Positions 14,199 through 26,100 of a stretch of 64,000 nt of DNA are shown here, one piece after another. Source of the DNA: Drosophila miranda (lineage: Eukaryota; Arthropoda; Insecta; Diptera; Drosophilidae); contig NC_046674.1 of NCBI RefSeq assembly GCF_003369915.1, positions 7,564,001 through 7,628,000 on the forward strand, read 5' to 3'. The notes beneath the pieces are model-generated. The model saw only the letters and a program-made list of their open reading frames with translations. It did not search any database and had not been told where the DNA came from. The number at the start of each line of letters is the position of its first letter. Position 1 is the first letter of the stretch. The position numbers were made by a program, and so were the translations under genes.

Positions 14199-16969
14199 AT
14201 AGGAGCCACACCTGCACGGCCGGAAAGGTTGCTCATACATTTGGTGTGGTGCTGCCCCTCACCACCCCCCACCCCCCTGAAATGTATATAGAAACAAGAA
14301 CCAGAACAAGGCTGAAAATTAATAAACAGCATTAAAATTTAACTACGAATCCGGCTCTATGGCTGTGACCTGCAAGGCAATGAACCTTTCAGAGGGGGTG
14401 CGGGGTGCGTGGTGGGGGCAGGACAAAGGTCAACATATACCTAAAGTTCCAGCTCGTGGCAGGAGGGAAGGAGGGAGGGATGTAGGGAGCATCTATTATG
14501 CACAGGGTGTACAGGATGCATGCACGGAAGGATGTACGCTTGTGGCACAGGGTGTCCACTGTACACAGGTGCACAGGGTGGCTACAGGCTCACCCACAGA
14601 TCTACTGGGTATCCGGATGTGCGACTTACAGGGTATAAACGGGGTTCGCGCTGTGGCTGGGGACTGGGGGCTGGGGGCTGGGGGCCGACTATTGTTCGCC
14701 AGTGCAAACCCGCATTATGCAAAAACTTCCATCGTTCCTTGTGTTATTTCTCTTTATTTTTGCTTCTTTTTTTTGCTTTTTTGGTCAGAACAGCCTCTTG
14801 ACTCTTGGATCCTCATGTGTGCGGAGTAAAAACTGGGTCGTCGTCGCCGTGCCACTGCTGCAGGAAGCCCAGAGAGGAGGGGGGAGGCGAGAAGAGTTGG
14901 TGTGGAGGAGAGCTTCCACGTGGAGCGTGAAAAATGCAATCAATTTTATTATTTTCCCTCCCCCAAGCCAGGGGGAAGGGGCGCCACTGCTGCTGCTGCT
15001 GCTGCACAATTGGGCAAATCAGGCAGAACCGGCAGTAGGGCAGAACCGACAGGATGGCAGGATGGCAGGCTGGCAGGATGCAAGGCAGCCATATTCGAGT
15101 ATGTAGATGCGATTGGAGCGATAGCAGTCCCGACCCCGAAGCCTCGGGTTTCCTGTTTAACACGTGAACAGGCAGGCAGGCGGGGGAGGGAGGTGTGGCG
15201 TGTGTGTGGGAGAGTGCATCGAAACGGATATGAACCCAATAGGGCTTTCGCCAGCATTATTATTTTGCACCGAAAGCTAATTCGATGCCAGAAAGATGCA
15301 GATCTTAAGGCTGGTGGGCTTTAAGCCCCAAGGGCCGGGCACTCAGAGCCGAACAACTGGGCCGAAAGTAGAGTGCAGGCAAATGGGCAGACTCCATCAA
15401 AAAACCAGCTCAAACCCAATGCACAGACCAAAAAGGTTTGCCAACCCAGCAAAAAATCCCCTAAACAGAGGTTTTAAAAGCTAAACTTTAACCAAAGTTG
15501 GCCAGAGCCAAAGGTTAAGTGGAAGATGAACTCTGCTCGTTTCAGGTGGGCACAAATTATGACAAGAAAAACGAACACAAAGCGGGGCCCAAGGAAGGAA
15601 AGGGGTAATGAAAAAACAACAAAAAACCAGAGAAGCCAAAGAGATGTTTGGGTGCAAAATGGAAAATTTTTTCTGTAAATTAATTGTTTGAAATGTAAAA
15701 AAAATGTTGAAAAATATATGAAGTTGATTTTGTTAAAGTTGCAATATTTTTGCATCATTGTACATTTTTTTATTCAGTTGAAGATTATTAATTTAACAGG
15801 ATATAAGACTTTTACATATGTATGCTTTATTTTTTATGGAATTTTTATATTTTTATTTTGTTGTAAAGAGCTTTTTGCACTGCTGTCATTCGACTGGCAC
15901 TCCCCTGGCAGTACCACACCCCGATCTATCGTTTAACCTTTGGATAAATGACTCAATTAGAGACTGTTCTAATAGCTCCTCTCAAAGCATTCACCCCCAT
16001 GTATTGTGACCCCCAAAAAGCGTCTGTTCAATGGGGATCGATCGGATCTCATGATTAACCATCGTTCCTCCCACGACCCAACCGCAAGAGGGAACATTCG
16101 TTCGTTCGTAAAACCAAGCAAGAAAAGTACTACAAACAATAAAGAAACAACAACAACAGAACACATTATCAAAACAATAAACAATTGATGATATTTTACT
16201 TACGATAGCAACAGCAAAAGCAGCCACAGAACAGCAACAAAACAGCAGGGAAATCAATAAAGCAAACAACAAAAGAAACACACAGAAAATACGAAGAAAA
16301 GAAGAGGGGATCGGGGGAGCAGGGAGCGGGGAACGGGGGAGCAGGGAGCGGGGGGAGCAGGGTGGATTGCTGTGGCAAATAAATAAAAATTGCTTTATTT
16401 ATTAAGCATTAAACAATAAATGGGATTATTTTTATCATTCAGCAAAAGCATAGAAATTTGTGTGTTTTGCAAAGGGACACCCAAGAGCTCCCGCTGCCCC
16501 TCCCTCTCGCCCCTTTCCACATGAAACGGAGTCGAATGGAGTGGAATAACGGGGAATGGTTCGAGAAAACAATAAAGGAATAAGACTTCCCCTCCCCCCC
16601 CCTCCCCCGCTGTCCCCTTGGCTCCCCCACACCGTCAGAGTGTGAGAATAATAACCAATTCAAATACAGAACAAGGGCCCAGGACGAGGACGCGGATGGG
16701 CAGGATAAGGAGGGATGAAACATCCCGGTGGATAAAGAGGAGTCCCTGGATGAGGGGCCGGGCGGGTGGTGTTGGGTGGTGGGTGGAACGATGAAGAGCT
16801 ACAAAGATAAATAAATGCAAATCATTTTTTTCTGTTTTTTCTGTTATTGTTCCTCTTGGATCCACCATTGGGCATACCCAGCAATCATTGGCCAAAGAGG
16901 GTGGCAAGGGATTTGTGGAGCAGTTACTTTTTTAATAATTCATTGGATTGCTAAAGGAAGGTGTTGAGT

Positions 16970-17275
16970 TGTGCTTTGTGTTGCCCAACACTGTTTTAGA
17001 CACTTTTCAACACAGAAAGTCCACCAAAAAGGTTCCAATATTAACCTTGGATAAAGACCTGTAGAATAATTCGGATAATGGTGAATGTCTTGCTTAATAT
17101 TGATTAATTGTTGCCTTAACCAACACTGGAAGATCAAAACATGCAACACAACAGGAAACAACTCTTCAAATATGAAGGATCAAATAATCCATAAAACTGA
17201 AGATTGGATACTATTTCCGGCGTTAGCCAACACTGGAAACTGATCACACTGGTAAATACCCGCCCAACACTCTCG
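16970..17275. repeat. CCAACACT motif cluster
   Basis: Four copies of CCAACACT (near 16,983, 17,119, 17,227 and 17,261) fall within 300 bp. A TGATCACACTG at about 17,243 is one base off the Drosophila core-promoter Motif 1 consensus (YGGTCACACTR). The cluster could be a cryptic or alternative promoter region or repeat debris; I see no attached exon. Confidence 0.3.
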
Positions 17276-17700
17276 TCTCACCTCGATCCAAAGACTACAG
17301 GGCATCGCCTTGGTCGTGACCCTGCTGCCATGGCAGTGCGTTTATCTTCTAGCTTCAGGATTTTCGGGGATGCTTACCAACCGACGTCACAGAACGGCGG
17401 ACATTACGGCGGAAAGTGCTTGTTGAAACGGAGGATGGGGTCGGTTGAGTGGGATGCCAGGGATGTCTGGCGGTGGGGGATAGATGAATGGTTGGTTGAA
17501 TGAATACGGATGCGGATGTGGATGCGGCGGCCTACTACACCTCTAAATAGCCAATCCAACTCATTTAAATGGAACATTTCGGCTCTCTGCCTCTCGGGCC
17601 TCCCACTCCCCTTCCTTTTGGCCATACAATACATTTTCCCGTAGCTGATTTCGGCACAAATTTGTAACTGTCACTTTGCATTACCTTTTTTTCCATACGG

Positions 17701-17735
17701 CCATTTCCATTTCCATTTCCATTTCCATTTCCATT
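17701..17735. repeat. (CCATTT)n array
   Basis: About six tandem copies of CCATTT. Confidence 0.9.
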
Positions 17736-18911
17736 GCTGGCCAGAAGAGTCCGGCCTGGTCCGGAGGACAAACGGAGTGAGTGAATGAGTGAGTGTTTGC
17801 GGACGGGGGACGGGGGACGGAGAGAAAAAGGTAGCCAAAAGTTTTGCAAGTGACAAATAGATTTAAATTTGAAAATACTTTCTGCTACTGTTGTTGGAGG
17901 AGGGCTGCCTGTGCGGATGCAAAGCTCTATTGACAGCGGTCGTAAATCTTAGTGAAAGTGCCTCCCTGCCTGGCAAACCCATGTCAGAGGGTTAAGGACT
18001 GAAGGACTGGAAGGACTGAAAGGACAAGGACTGAAAGGGGCAAGGCGTGAAAATGTGTGTGATACAAACATGGAAAATCAGTTTTCAAGTTGTGCTCCGA
18101 TTACGGGGGAATGTTAAGTCCCAACCCCCGGGCAAGGGTCACACTCGAGTGAATTTGATCGCTCAAAAAGTGGAAAATAGAATTCAAATCTATCGCTATC
18201 GATATGGCTATGGCCACTCCAAAAATTGTACTTTCCCCGGAACACGGACGGACCGTGTGTAATCTATTCCATTATCTCTCTGCGGCGTCACGAGCTTTGT
18301 TTATTCCCAAAAAAGAAAAGTATCACTTATTCTTAGTTCCAAGAGAACGTATGTATTTCCCATTGAGTTTTCCCTGCCTTCGGTTGCAGTTTTCGGCTGC
18401 TATTTATAGTCGCTTTTACTGCGAATTTTCATTACCAAGTATTTCGATTCTACAATTGATGTATTCGCAATGATCTCATCTCTCTCTTTGTGCCAAGTAT
18501 TTCCATCTGTGTTTACATTGTCTATTTGAAACATATTCCATTTCGCTGGGCTTTCGGTTTCGTAGTTTCCACAGAAAAAGCCGAGCAAGAGGGCAGCAAT
18601 TATGTGCAGCGGGGGCATGCACCGACCGGGGACATTCTAATGAGTGCCCCCCGCCTCCCGTTGGGCGTGCAATTATAGCGCCGCCGCAACCGAATCCGCT
18701 GCAGTATTTCGCTGGAAATAAGTGCCACCACTTGGCCTTTGCGTGCTGCGAGGGAGGGGGTGGAGGGGTGGTGGCATTCCAGACTTATGAATGGAATGGT
18801 GAATCGGTGGGGGGGGGGGACAACTAGGCCGTCGCTGCTCCTTCGGAAGGTTGATCTACTTTTCGGGGAGTACCTACTGTCTCTGTCTCCTGTTACTCTT
18901 TGTCTTTGTCT

Positions 18912-18931
18912 CCCCCCCCCCCCCCCCCCCC
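18912..18931. repeat. poly(C) run of 20
   Basis: A C homopolymer. Other C runs are at 5,490-5,504 and 24,443-24,458. Confidence 0.9.
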
Positions 18932-20428
18932 TTCTTTGCCAAGGGGTGTCGGCTTCACAAGTTCTTTTTTTTGTGCTTTTGTTGTTTTGTTTTGCAATGA
19001 AGAAGGAGCTGAGAGCTGGGAGCAGGGAGCGGGGGAAATTAAATGAAACTGAAAACCGGTTTACAACAACAACAAATTCCTGACTTTTGTTTCACATACA
19101 CAAAAAAAAAAAAAAAAAAAATAACCAAAATAAATAAATAAAAACGGAGTTTATCTTCGGGCAGCGGCCATGCCCCCCCCTTCCGCTCTCTTGTTCTCCT
19201 GCCTTTTATCAAAATTCTTTGAAATGCATTCACACACACACACACACACACATACACCAGGGCCCTCTGTCTCTCTCTGTTACACACACACACACACACA
19301 AAATTCAATGTTTTTTTTTCTCTCTGGTTGGTGTTTTTTTTTTTTTTTAATTTTTATATTCTTTGACTCTTTGGCTGATTCTGTGGCATTTTCTTCCTCT
19401 GCCTCTGCCTCTGCCTCCACTCTTTGCCACTCGCTCGCACGCTCCACTGAACAGCCAGCAGCCACAGAACGAAGGAGCGTCGCCGCCGCCGCCCCTGCAC
19501 TGCACTGCACTGCTGGAGTACCCTGTAATTGGTGGGGTATATGGCCCCAGAGGGGTTGTAGGGGAAACGAAGGAACTGGCAATGTCTGGGACTTGTAGGA
19601 TCTCCCAAAATAAAGCAAAATATATATCTTCAAGCAGCCCTGAATCCCCAAAACAATCTAGAGGCCAATGAATAGCTCTCGAAATTGGTAGACTTTTGTA
19701 TCCCACTTCCATTCAATGAGAAATTTTCCTCTTCCGACCAAGGGGTATCTGCTAGTCCATACCCGAGAACCCCTACTTGTTCCAACTTGTTTTTTGGTTT
19801 GTTTAGGAGTTGGTTCATGGCTTTGAAACGCAGTCGACTCCCAGCGTCCCAGCGTCCCCATCGTCCCCGAGTTTTGAGTTTTTGGAGTGCGGTGCGGTGC
19901 GGTTCTGGACTGGAGACCGGACTCTGAGCATGCATGTAAAAATGCAACGTAACTTGCAGCAGGGGGCGACGGGTGAGAGCCCTTCCTTCTGCTCTCAGAG
20001 ACTGACTGACTCTGGGACTCTTCTGACTTTGACTTTGACTCTGGGCTCTGGCACTGGCACTGGCACTGGCACTGGTTCTGCTGGGTTCTGCTGGGTTCTA
20101 CTGGGTTCTGGTTCTGGCTGTTAGACTGGATGGCTGGCTCTGAAGTTGCCACAGGGAGTGCTGTGTGTCGAGTGTGGATGTGTGGTCTCTCTGCTGATTT
20201 TCAGGTCTGGCGTTTGCTCTCTCCCTCTTTCTCGCCGGTTGGTCGGTCTTCTTCTGTGATGTTTGCATGTGGCATGTGGCATCAATGGGGTCACAGGATT
20301 CGTATGACCACTGGAAAGTGTGTATTGTGTATTGTGTGGTTGCCCCTAACGAAAGAATCCTCTAGCCCTCTGCCTTTCATTCAATAATTTTAATTAAAAT
20401 TTCTTAAAGCCTGGAATGATCTGCAGGA

Positions 20429-23140
20429 TCACTTGAGATTCTTAATCAACGCTTGGGTGTACTCCGAGCACTTGGCCTTGCCCCCCAGATCGATGGTCCG
20501 CACGTTGTCGTCCTTGACGGTCTTCACGATTGCCTTCTCGATGGCGTCCGCATACGTGGGCAGATTCACGTAGTGCAGCAGCATCACCGTCGACAGCAGA
20601 AGGGCCGTGGGATTGGCCAGATCCTTGCCGGCAATGTCCGGTGCCGTGCCGTGGACAGACTCAAAGATTGCCCCAGAGGTGCCAATATTGCCGGACGGCG
20701 TCAGACCCAGGCCCCCGATGAGGCCCGCACAGGTGTCGGAGATGATGTCGCCGTAGAGATTCGGCAGGATGAGGACATCGAACCGCTTGGGGTCCTCGAC
20801 AATCTTCAGGCAGACCGTCTTGAGGGTCACCTCCTCGTACTTGACGCCCGCTGCTGTCATTTCCTTCTCGTACTTCTTGGCCGTTTCCCGCATGCAGCGG
20901 ATGAACAGTCCGTCCGACATCCGCATGCTGTTGATTTCGTGCACGGCCGTGATCTGCTTCCGCTTCATCTCGATTGCATACTTGAAGCAGTACTCGGCGA
21001 CCCGCATGGAGGCGCTCCGCGTGATCAGCTTGATGCTCTGCACCACCCCGTTGACGAGGGTGTGCTCCAGGCCGGAGTACTCGCCCTCGGTGTTCTCCCG
21101 AATGGTCACCACATCCACGTCGCCGTACACCGTCTCCACACCCGGCAGCGACTTGCACGGCCGGATGTTCGCGTACAGATTGAACAGCTGCCGCAGGGTC
21201 AGGTTCAGGGAGCGGAAGCCCGTCCCCACGGGCGTCATCAGGGGTCCCTTGAGCCCCACCTTCGTGCGGTTCATGCTCTCAATCACCGCGTCGGGTATCG
21301 TCGTCTGGCCGCTGCTATTCATCACCGGCGTCACGTCCACGGGCTCGAAGATCAGCGGCGCCTTCATCGCATCGAGCACTTCGAGGACGGCCATAGAGAT
21401 CTCCGGGCCAATGCCATCGCCAGGCATCAGCGTGATGAGGCGTGGCCCCTTCGAGCCCTTTCCCGTTGGGGGAGGCGGTGTCTTTGTGCCGCCGGCGCCG
21501 GCGCCTTCGTTCTTCCCTGATCCTCCGGCGGCTGGTGGCTTTCCAGGACTTCCGGTGGCTGGTGGTTTTCCAGGACCTCCGGTGGCTGGTGGCTTTGCAG
21601 GACCTCCGGTGGCTGGTGGTTTGCCAGGACCTCCTGGGGCTGGTGGCTTTGCAGGACTTCCTGCGGCTGGTGGTTTGCCAGGACCTCCGGCGGCTGGTGG
21701 CTTTGCAGGACTTCCTGGGGCTGGTGGTTTGCCAGGACCTCCAGCAGCTGGTGGCTTTCCAGGACTTCCTGGGGCTGGCGGTTTGCCAGGACCTCCGGCG
21801 GCTGGTGGTTTTCCAGGACCTCCAGAGGCTGGTGGCTTTGTGGGACTTCCTGGGGCTGGTGGCTTTGCAGGACCTCCTGCGGCTGGTGGCTTTGCAGGAC
21901 CTCCAGCAGCTGGTGGCTTTCCAGGACTTCCTGGGGCTGGTGGCTTTCCAGGACTTCCTGCGGCTGGTGGCTTTCCAGGACCTCCTGGGGCTGGTGGCTT
22001 GGAGCACGTTTGCGGAGGTCCTGCCGCCTTGGCCTCCTTTTTCGGGGCAGCAGGTGCAGGAGTGCATGCGCCCTTCCCCTTCGAAGCAGACTTTTCCGTT
22101 GGCGCAGCTTTAGCTCTCTTGGGCGGGAACAAAGGACCTTTTGGGGTTGGTTCGGGTGCAGAAAAAGGACCCTTTGGTTTTTTTGGCGGTGAACAGTACG
22201 TTCGTGTTCCTTTTGGGGGCGTGACTCCCGAACAAAGCGGCGGTCTTGGGTTTTCTTTGGCCTTTGGAGTATCTGGAGCTCCTTTTCTCGGGGATTCCCC
22301 TCCTGGAGAGTCGACTTTCGGCGACTCCTCCGAGGCAGGTCTTAAGTCTGGATATATATCCATTTCCAGCCCGTAGAGGTTCAATGTAGGCGGGTCTGCA
22401 GATGGCTTTGCGGCAGTTTCAGGAGTAGGAGGATCTCCGGATGGGCTGGATGGGGCTTCGGAAGGCTGAGGGGCATCTCCTGCCTCCGGATCTGCTGTAA
22501 ACTGTTCTGCTGGTGCTTCAGGATGAGTCCCCTCAGGGTTAGACGGTGACTCCTCTGATAACTCGGTGGCAGGCGCCTCTCGAGGTGCTTCCGGCTCAAT
22601 CGATGGCACAGACGGCAGTCCAGAGGGGGGAAATCGTGGAGCCTTCGGCGGCCTAGCCTCCGCTCGTATGCCCGGAGTCACTGGAAATCCCCTTGCAATG
22701 GACCCTCTTCTTGGTCGCGTCGGTGGAGCATCAGAAGGAGGAGGAACGTCTCCATCTCCTCCCGAATGGTTCGAGAAATATGCAATCAGTCCACCAAAAT
22801 GGCTGGGAAGTGGCGCCAGAAACCCAGAGCTCGGCAAACTCGCGAGGTGTTTCGTGGGCGGCCCCAGCGTCGTCCAATGAATCTTCTTGCGGATCTTCCT
22901 TCCAGGCGGCGGCTGATCTTTGGCCGGATCTTCACTCGCCGTGGCCGCAGTTCTCGTCGATCTTCGCTTAGTTTTACTTGCCGCAATCCGTGGCAGGCTG
23001 TGCTTGATATCGGCAGCAGGTCTCCATCCCTTCGAGGAGCTCATGGCCGCCACAATCACCTGTTGCGGTCTCGGACGCAGCCAGTTGGCCGTGGAATGCC
23101 CGCAAAGGCGGGCCCCGAACCACAGATGACGCGTTGACAT
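20429..23140 (-). CDS. CG32026: NAD-isocitrate dehydrogenase alpha-like protein with long Pro-rich N-terminal extension
   Basis: A single open frame of 903 codons, from ATG at 23,140 to TGA at 20,429. Residues 565-903 form a full isocitrate/isopropylmalate dehydrogenase domain, very like the alpha subunit of mitochondrial NAD-IDH (TCA cycle, isocitrate to 2-oxoglutarate). It keeps the PGDGIGPE loop, Ser644, Arg650, Arg660, Arg681 (isocitrate binding), Tyr688 in EGEYSG, and Asp743, Asp798 and Asp802 (metal). The catalytic lysine of the usual VHKANIM motif is Glu735 here (VHEINSM), so normal activity is doubtful. The first 60 residues are Arg-rich and nearly free of acids, like a mitochondrial presequence. 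Residues about 90-379 are Pro/Ser/Glu-rich, and 380-541 are eighteen 9-residue KPPA repeats. Ordinary family members have about 350-370 residues. The lack of introns suggests a retrocopy. It lies inside dally intron 1 on the same strand. The symbol is the likely D. melanogaster counterpart, recalled from memory. Confidence 0.9.
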   Translation of the reverse strand: MSTRHLWFGARLCGHSTANWLRPRPQQVIVAAMSSSKGWRPAADIKHSLPRIAASKTKRRSTRTAATASEDPAKDQPPPGRKIRKKIHWTTLGPPTKHLASLPSSGFLAPLPSHFGGLIAYFSNHSGGDGDVPPPSDAPPTRPRRGSIARGFPVTPGIRAEARPPKAPRFPPSGLPSVPSIEPEAPREAPATELSEESPSNPEGTHPEAPAEQFTADPEAGDAPQPSEAPSSPSGDPPTPETAAKPSADPPTLNLYGLEMDIYPDLRPASEESPKVDSPGGESPRKGAPDTPKAKENPRPPLCSGVTPPKGTRTYCSPPKKPKGPFSAPEPTPKGPLFPPKRAKAAPTEKSASKGKGACTPAPAAPKKEAKAAGPPQTCSKPPAPGGPGKPPAAGSPGKPPAPGSPGKPPAAGGPAKPPAAGGPAKPPAPGSPTKPPASGGPGKPPAAGGPGKPPAPGSPGKPPAAGGPGKPPAPGSPAKPPAAGGPGKPPAAGSPAKPPAPGGPGKPPATGGPAKPPATGGPGKPPATGSPGKPPAAGGSGKNEGAGAGGTKTPPPPTGKGSKGPRLITLMPGDGIGPEISMAVLEVLDAMKAPLIFEPVDVTPVMNSSGQTTIPDAVIESMNRTKVGLKGPLMTPVGTGFRSLNLTLRQLFNLYANIRPCKSLPGVETVYGDVDVVTIRENTEGEYSGLEHTLVNGVVQSIKLITRSASMRVAEYCFKYAIEMKRKQITAVHEINSMRMSDGLFIRCMRETAKKYEKEMTAAGVKYEEVTLKTVCLKIVEDPKRFDVLILPNLYGDIISDTCAGLIGGLGLTPSGNIGTSGAIFESVHGTAPDIAGKDLANPTALLLSTVMLLHYVNLPTYADAIEKAIVKTVKDDNVRTIDLGGKAKCSEYTQALIKNLK
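21518..22003 (-). repeat. CG32026: 18 x 27-bp in-frame tandem repeat
   Basis: Eighteen copies of a 27-bp unit encode the pattern (G/A/S/T)KPPA(A/P/T/S)G(G/S)P. Units alternate in two main flavours (…AAGGP and …APGSP), which suggests higher-order duplication. Being in frame and Lys/Pro-rich, the tract should be an extended, disordered, basic segment between the acidic Pro/Ser region and the enzyme domain. Copy number is expected to vary between alleles. Confidence 0.95.
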
Positions 23141-26100
23141 CCTTCAGTGGGAAATTTAGATCCAACCAGAGGCCGAGAGAGAGAGAGAAATGTTCTATAA
23201 AAAAATACGCTTTCAATTCCCAAGTTATGGGAGTATAAAAGATTTTCACAGAGACGGAAAAGTCGTCGGGTTCCTTGAAATTTGTGATGATGGAAAATTC
23301 ATTTAGAGGCCAAACAACAGCCATCAAATGGCGGAAGTCAAACACTTGGCCAACATCCAGCGATTCCACGGCCCCCTTTCCAGCTGCAATTCGCATAGCC
23401 TTTAGGCCAAGTCCTTCGTCCATCCTTCTGGTGGAGGTATCTGCAGAGGGGAACCGGGTCAGTCTTTTGTTTCTGGCGACTGGCACCGCGCGTCAGAAAG
23501 AAATAAAACTTTCACAGCCAAAAACACGCGACAAAGAACGTGGCCAACGACAACGACAGCGGAGGGGGGGGCCAGAAAGAGGCGGTGGCATCCCAAAAGA
23601 AAGGGTTGCCTTTTCTCTTTCTTTCTGCAGTCTGCCGGCACTGGTATGCCGATTGCAATTTGGATGGTACGTTTGCCATTACGGCTGGTGCATACCCTCT
23701 AATTTGAGGCGTACTTTGGGCCATCCATCGATATGGGATTTCCCCTATTCTAAGATGTGCAGATTTATGGACTCTTCACCGATGAAGGACCCAGAAATAA
23801 TTTGAAACTGGTTTCCATTCATGAATTTTTCACATTTATGTGACATTTTAACTAAGTTCTGTTTAGTATTTTTGTTCTAGTATTTCTGTGGTATTTTATT
23901 TAGATTTTCTGGTATTTCATATGCACTTTAATCTATCGAAAATGGCATCAATATGGTTATTTTATGGAATTTTCAGATTTTTCTTTGGTATTTTTTGGTA
24001 TTTTTGTGGTATATTTTTGGTATTTTTTTCATATACTCGTATGTTTACATAAATTGATCTATGGCCGTCTTATCTTTATAAAAGCATTCCGTAGGCTCCA
24101 CAGTTCTGATGCCTTTTCTTTCTAGATCTAATCTTTCACAGATTCTTCCCTTTCCGCTATATGGATAGCCCCCTTTAACAACAGGGTATCCATCCAGTGC
24201 AAACGACAGCCAGCAATTCTACTATATTGGGTTTAGTATTTCTTGGTTTGTTTATTTCTATTTCTATATATATATATATATTTTTTTTTTTTGTCTTAAA
24301 ACCTAATTAAATTACTTTTTCGCCTGCAATTTCATTTTCCAAAATTTGTTTGCTTTGAAGGTCGGAGAGGAAGGATTCCCCCCTGCAGCCGGCCTTACCA
24401 TTGGCTTTAATTGAAAAAGTTTCATTTGAAGCACCGCTCCAACCCCCCCCCCCCCCCCACCCCCTCCCTTGCCAGTGGAAATGGAAAATGATTTAATATG
24501 AAAAACTCTGTCATGTATTTAATTAGAGAAGAGTGGCAGTGGCAGTGGCAGTGCCAGTGTTTCCCAGTCAACGAAATTAGCAATCAAATTATGTGCAGAG
24601 TGGAAGGAAAGCCAGAAACCGAAACCGAAACCGAAATCCCCCCATATTTTTTGTTTCTTTCGTTTCTTTGGGGCACACCTGCCGACACCCATGTGTGTGT
24701 GTGGTGTGTGGTGTGTGGTGGCCACGCCCCGCTCCGCCCACCGTCACGCTGTTGTCATTCCTCTATGTATTCTTTTTTGGCATAATCATATTTCAACGGA
24801 TTAGCATAATTTTAACCGAAAGTTATATGTTTGTATAATAATGAAAAGTGAATGGCTGTTCTGCTGACACGGTGGTGGTGCCGGTGGTGCCCCTGCCGGT
24901 GGTGGGGCAGGGCATCGGGTTGCAGACAGCAGTCGCTCCCCGTTCGCAAGTTTTTTTTTGTATTATTAAATTTTCCTACTGTTAAAACCCCCGCCGATGT
25001 GCTCACATTTATATTCATATTTCTGTGGCGTGGGGGCGGGGAGATTCGCCTTTTTTTTTTTTTTTTTTGGTGGCATTTCTTGCCTTTGTTTCTAAATGAT
25101 TGATGATCTCCACGGTTAACCCCTCACAAAGCGCGATATTACGCGTATGGACTCACGGACAGCCAAGCCAAGTCTCGATGGACCCATGTAGAACTTACCC
25201 ACCCGATATCAGACACGATATCTGTGTGCACAGCAAATACAAACGTATGCTAAGTACAGATACAATAGATACCAGTCCATTGTGGGCTCTCTTTTCTTCG
25301 AATACACACCTGCAAATGGAGGAAAGGCAAATAGATACAGGGAATTAGTTAATTAGCAAGCAAGCAGCTGGGGGTATTTAAGTATAGTGTTAGAAATTAT
25401 AGACCCTCCGACTCTCCCCTACATAGTTCTCGTGGAACTTGAGACCTAACATAGAATTATGAATGGAACCCGATACATTTTTATTTGCCAAGAATGCCGC
25501 CCTCAAAGCTTGTTCATCAGAATTTCGGTACACAAATCGAGAGCTTATCCCGAAAGTTCGAATTACATTTCCTTTTAGGTTTTCTGGGAACACTCTCAAG
25601 CCAAACTATTATTTTGAGTGATGCCAAATCCTCAAATTCTTTGCCTTTTGCACATTTAACACTTTTTGTTGCTGTTGCTGTTGTTTGCATTTACTTCTCC
25701 GTTTATTTGGTTTTCAGCTTTGTGTGCAAAAAAAAAAGAAAATACACAGACAACTAAAAACTAAAAACTGAGCAAAACTCCAAAAAGCCCAAAGTCAATA
25801 AACCGCATAAATCGCGGGAACAAAAACAAAAACAAAAAATAGAAACACGAATAAAGAACCGGACAAACAGAGGGACCCACCGCATGAAAGAGAGCATAAA
25901 GTAATGGAAGTCAAAGTCAAATAACACCCCAAAAAAATAAAAAAATAAATAAATAAATACAACAAGCGCAGAAATACAATAACAAGAAAGGAACAAGCCT
26001 TGGCTATGGGTGGAGTCGAAGCATTTGATGCTCTTTTTAGCCCACTTTCATCTATGCATTTCCCCATATTTGTAATTGCCTTTTCGAAGGGTTTAAGCCT

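Larger units (their letters stand above)
1..20428. other. non-coding, microsatellite-rich part of dally intron
   Basis: I see no supported gene here. The stretch is a patchwork of short AT-rich blocks and simple repeats: CA runs, GA/CT runs, G- and C-homopolymers, and GGCA, CCATTT and GGATAC arrays. The more notable ones are listed separately. Open frames on both strands lack gene-like codon use or any recognisable domain. Confidence 0.6.

Noticed and set aside
20453..21520. 355-codon plus-strand open frame, also antisense to the IDH domain
   Set aside because: His/Asp/Arg-rich shadow of a GC-rich coding strand; no start context or homology.
21518..22003. Regular 27-bp repeats that could look like a CRISPR array
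   Set aside because: The repeats are directly adjacent without spacers, in frame and protein-coding, in an animal genome.
20769..22376. 535-codon plus-strand open frame antisense to the IDH-like gene
   Set aside because: It mirrors GC-rich codons and the 27-bp repeat of the minus-strand gene; the product is a Gly/Leu/Pro repeat with no domain, and the sense gene is clearly real.
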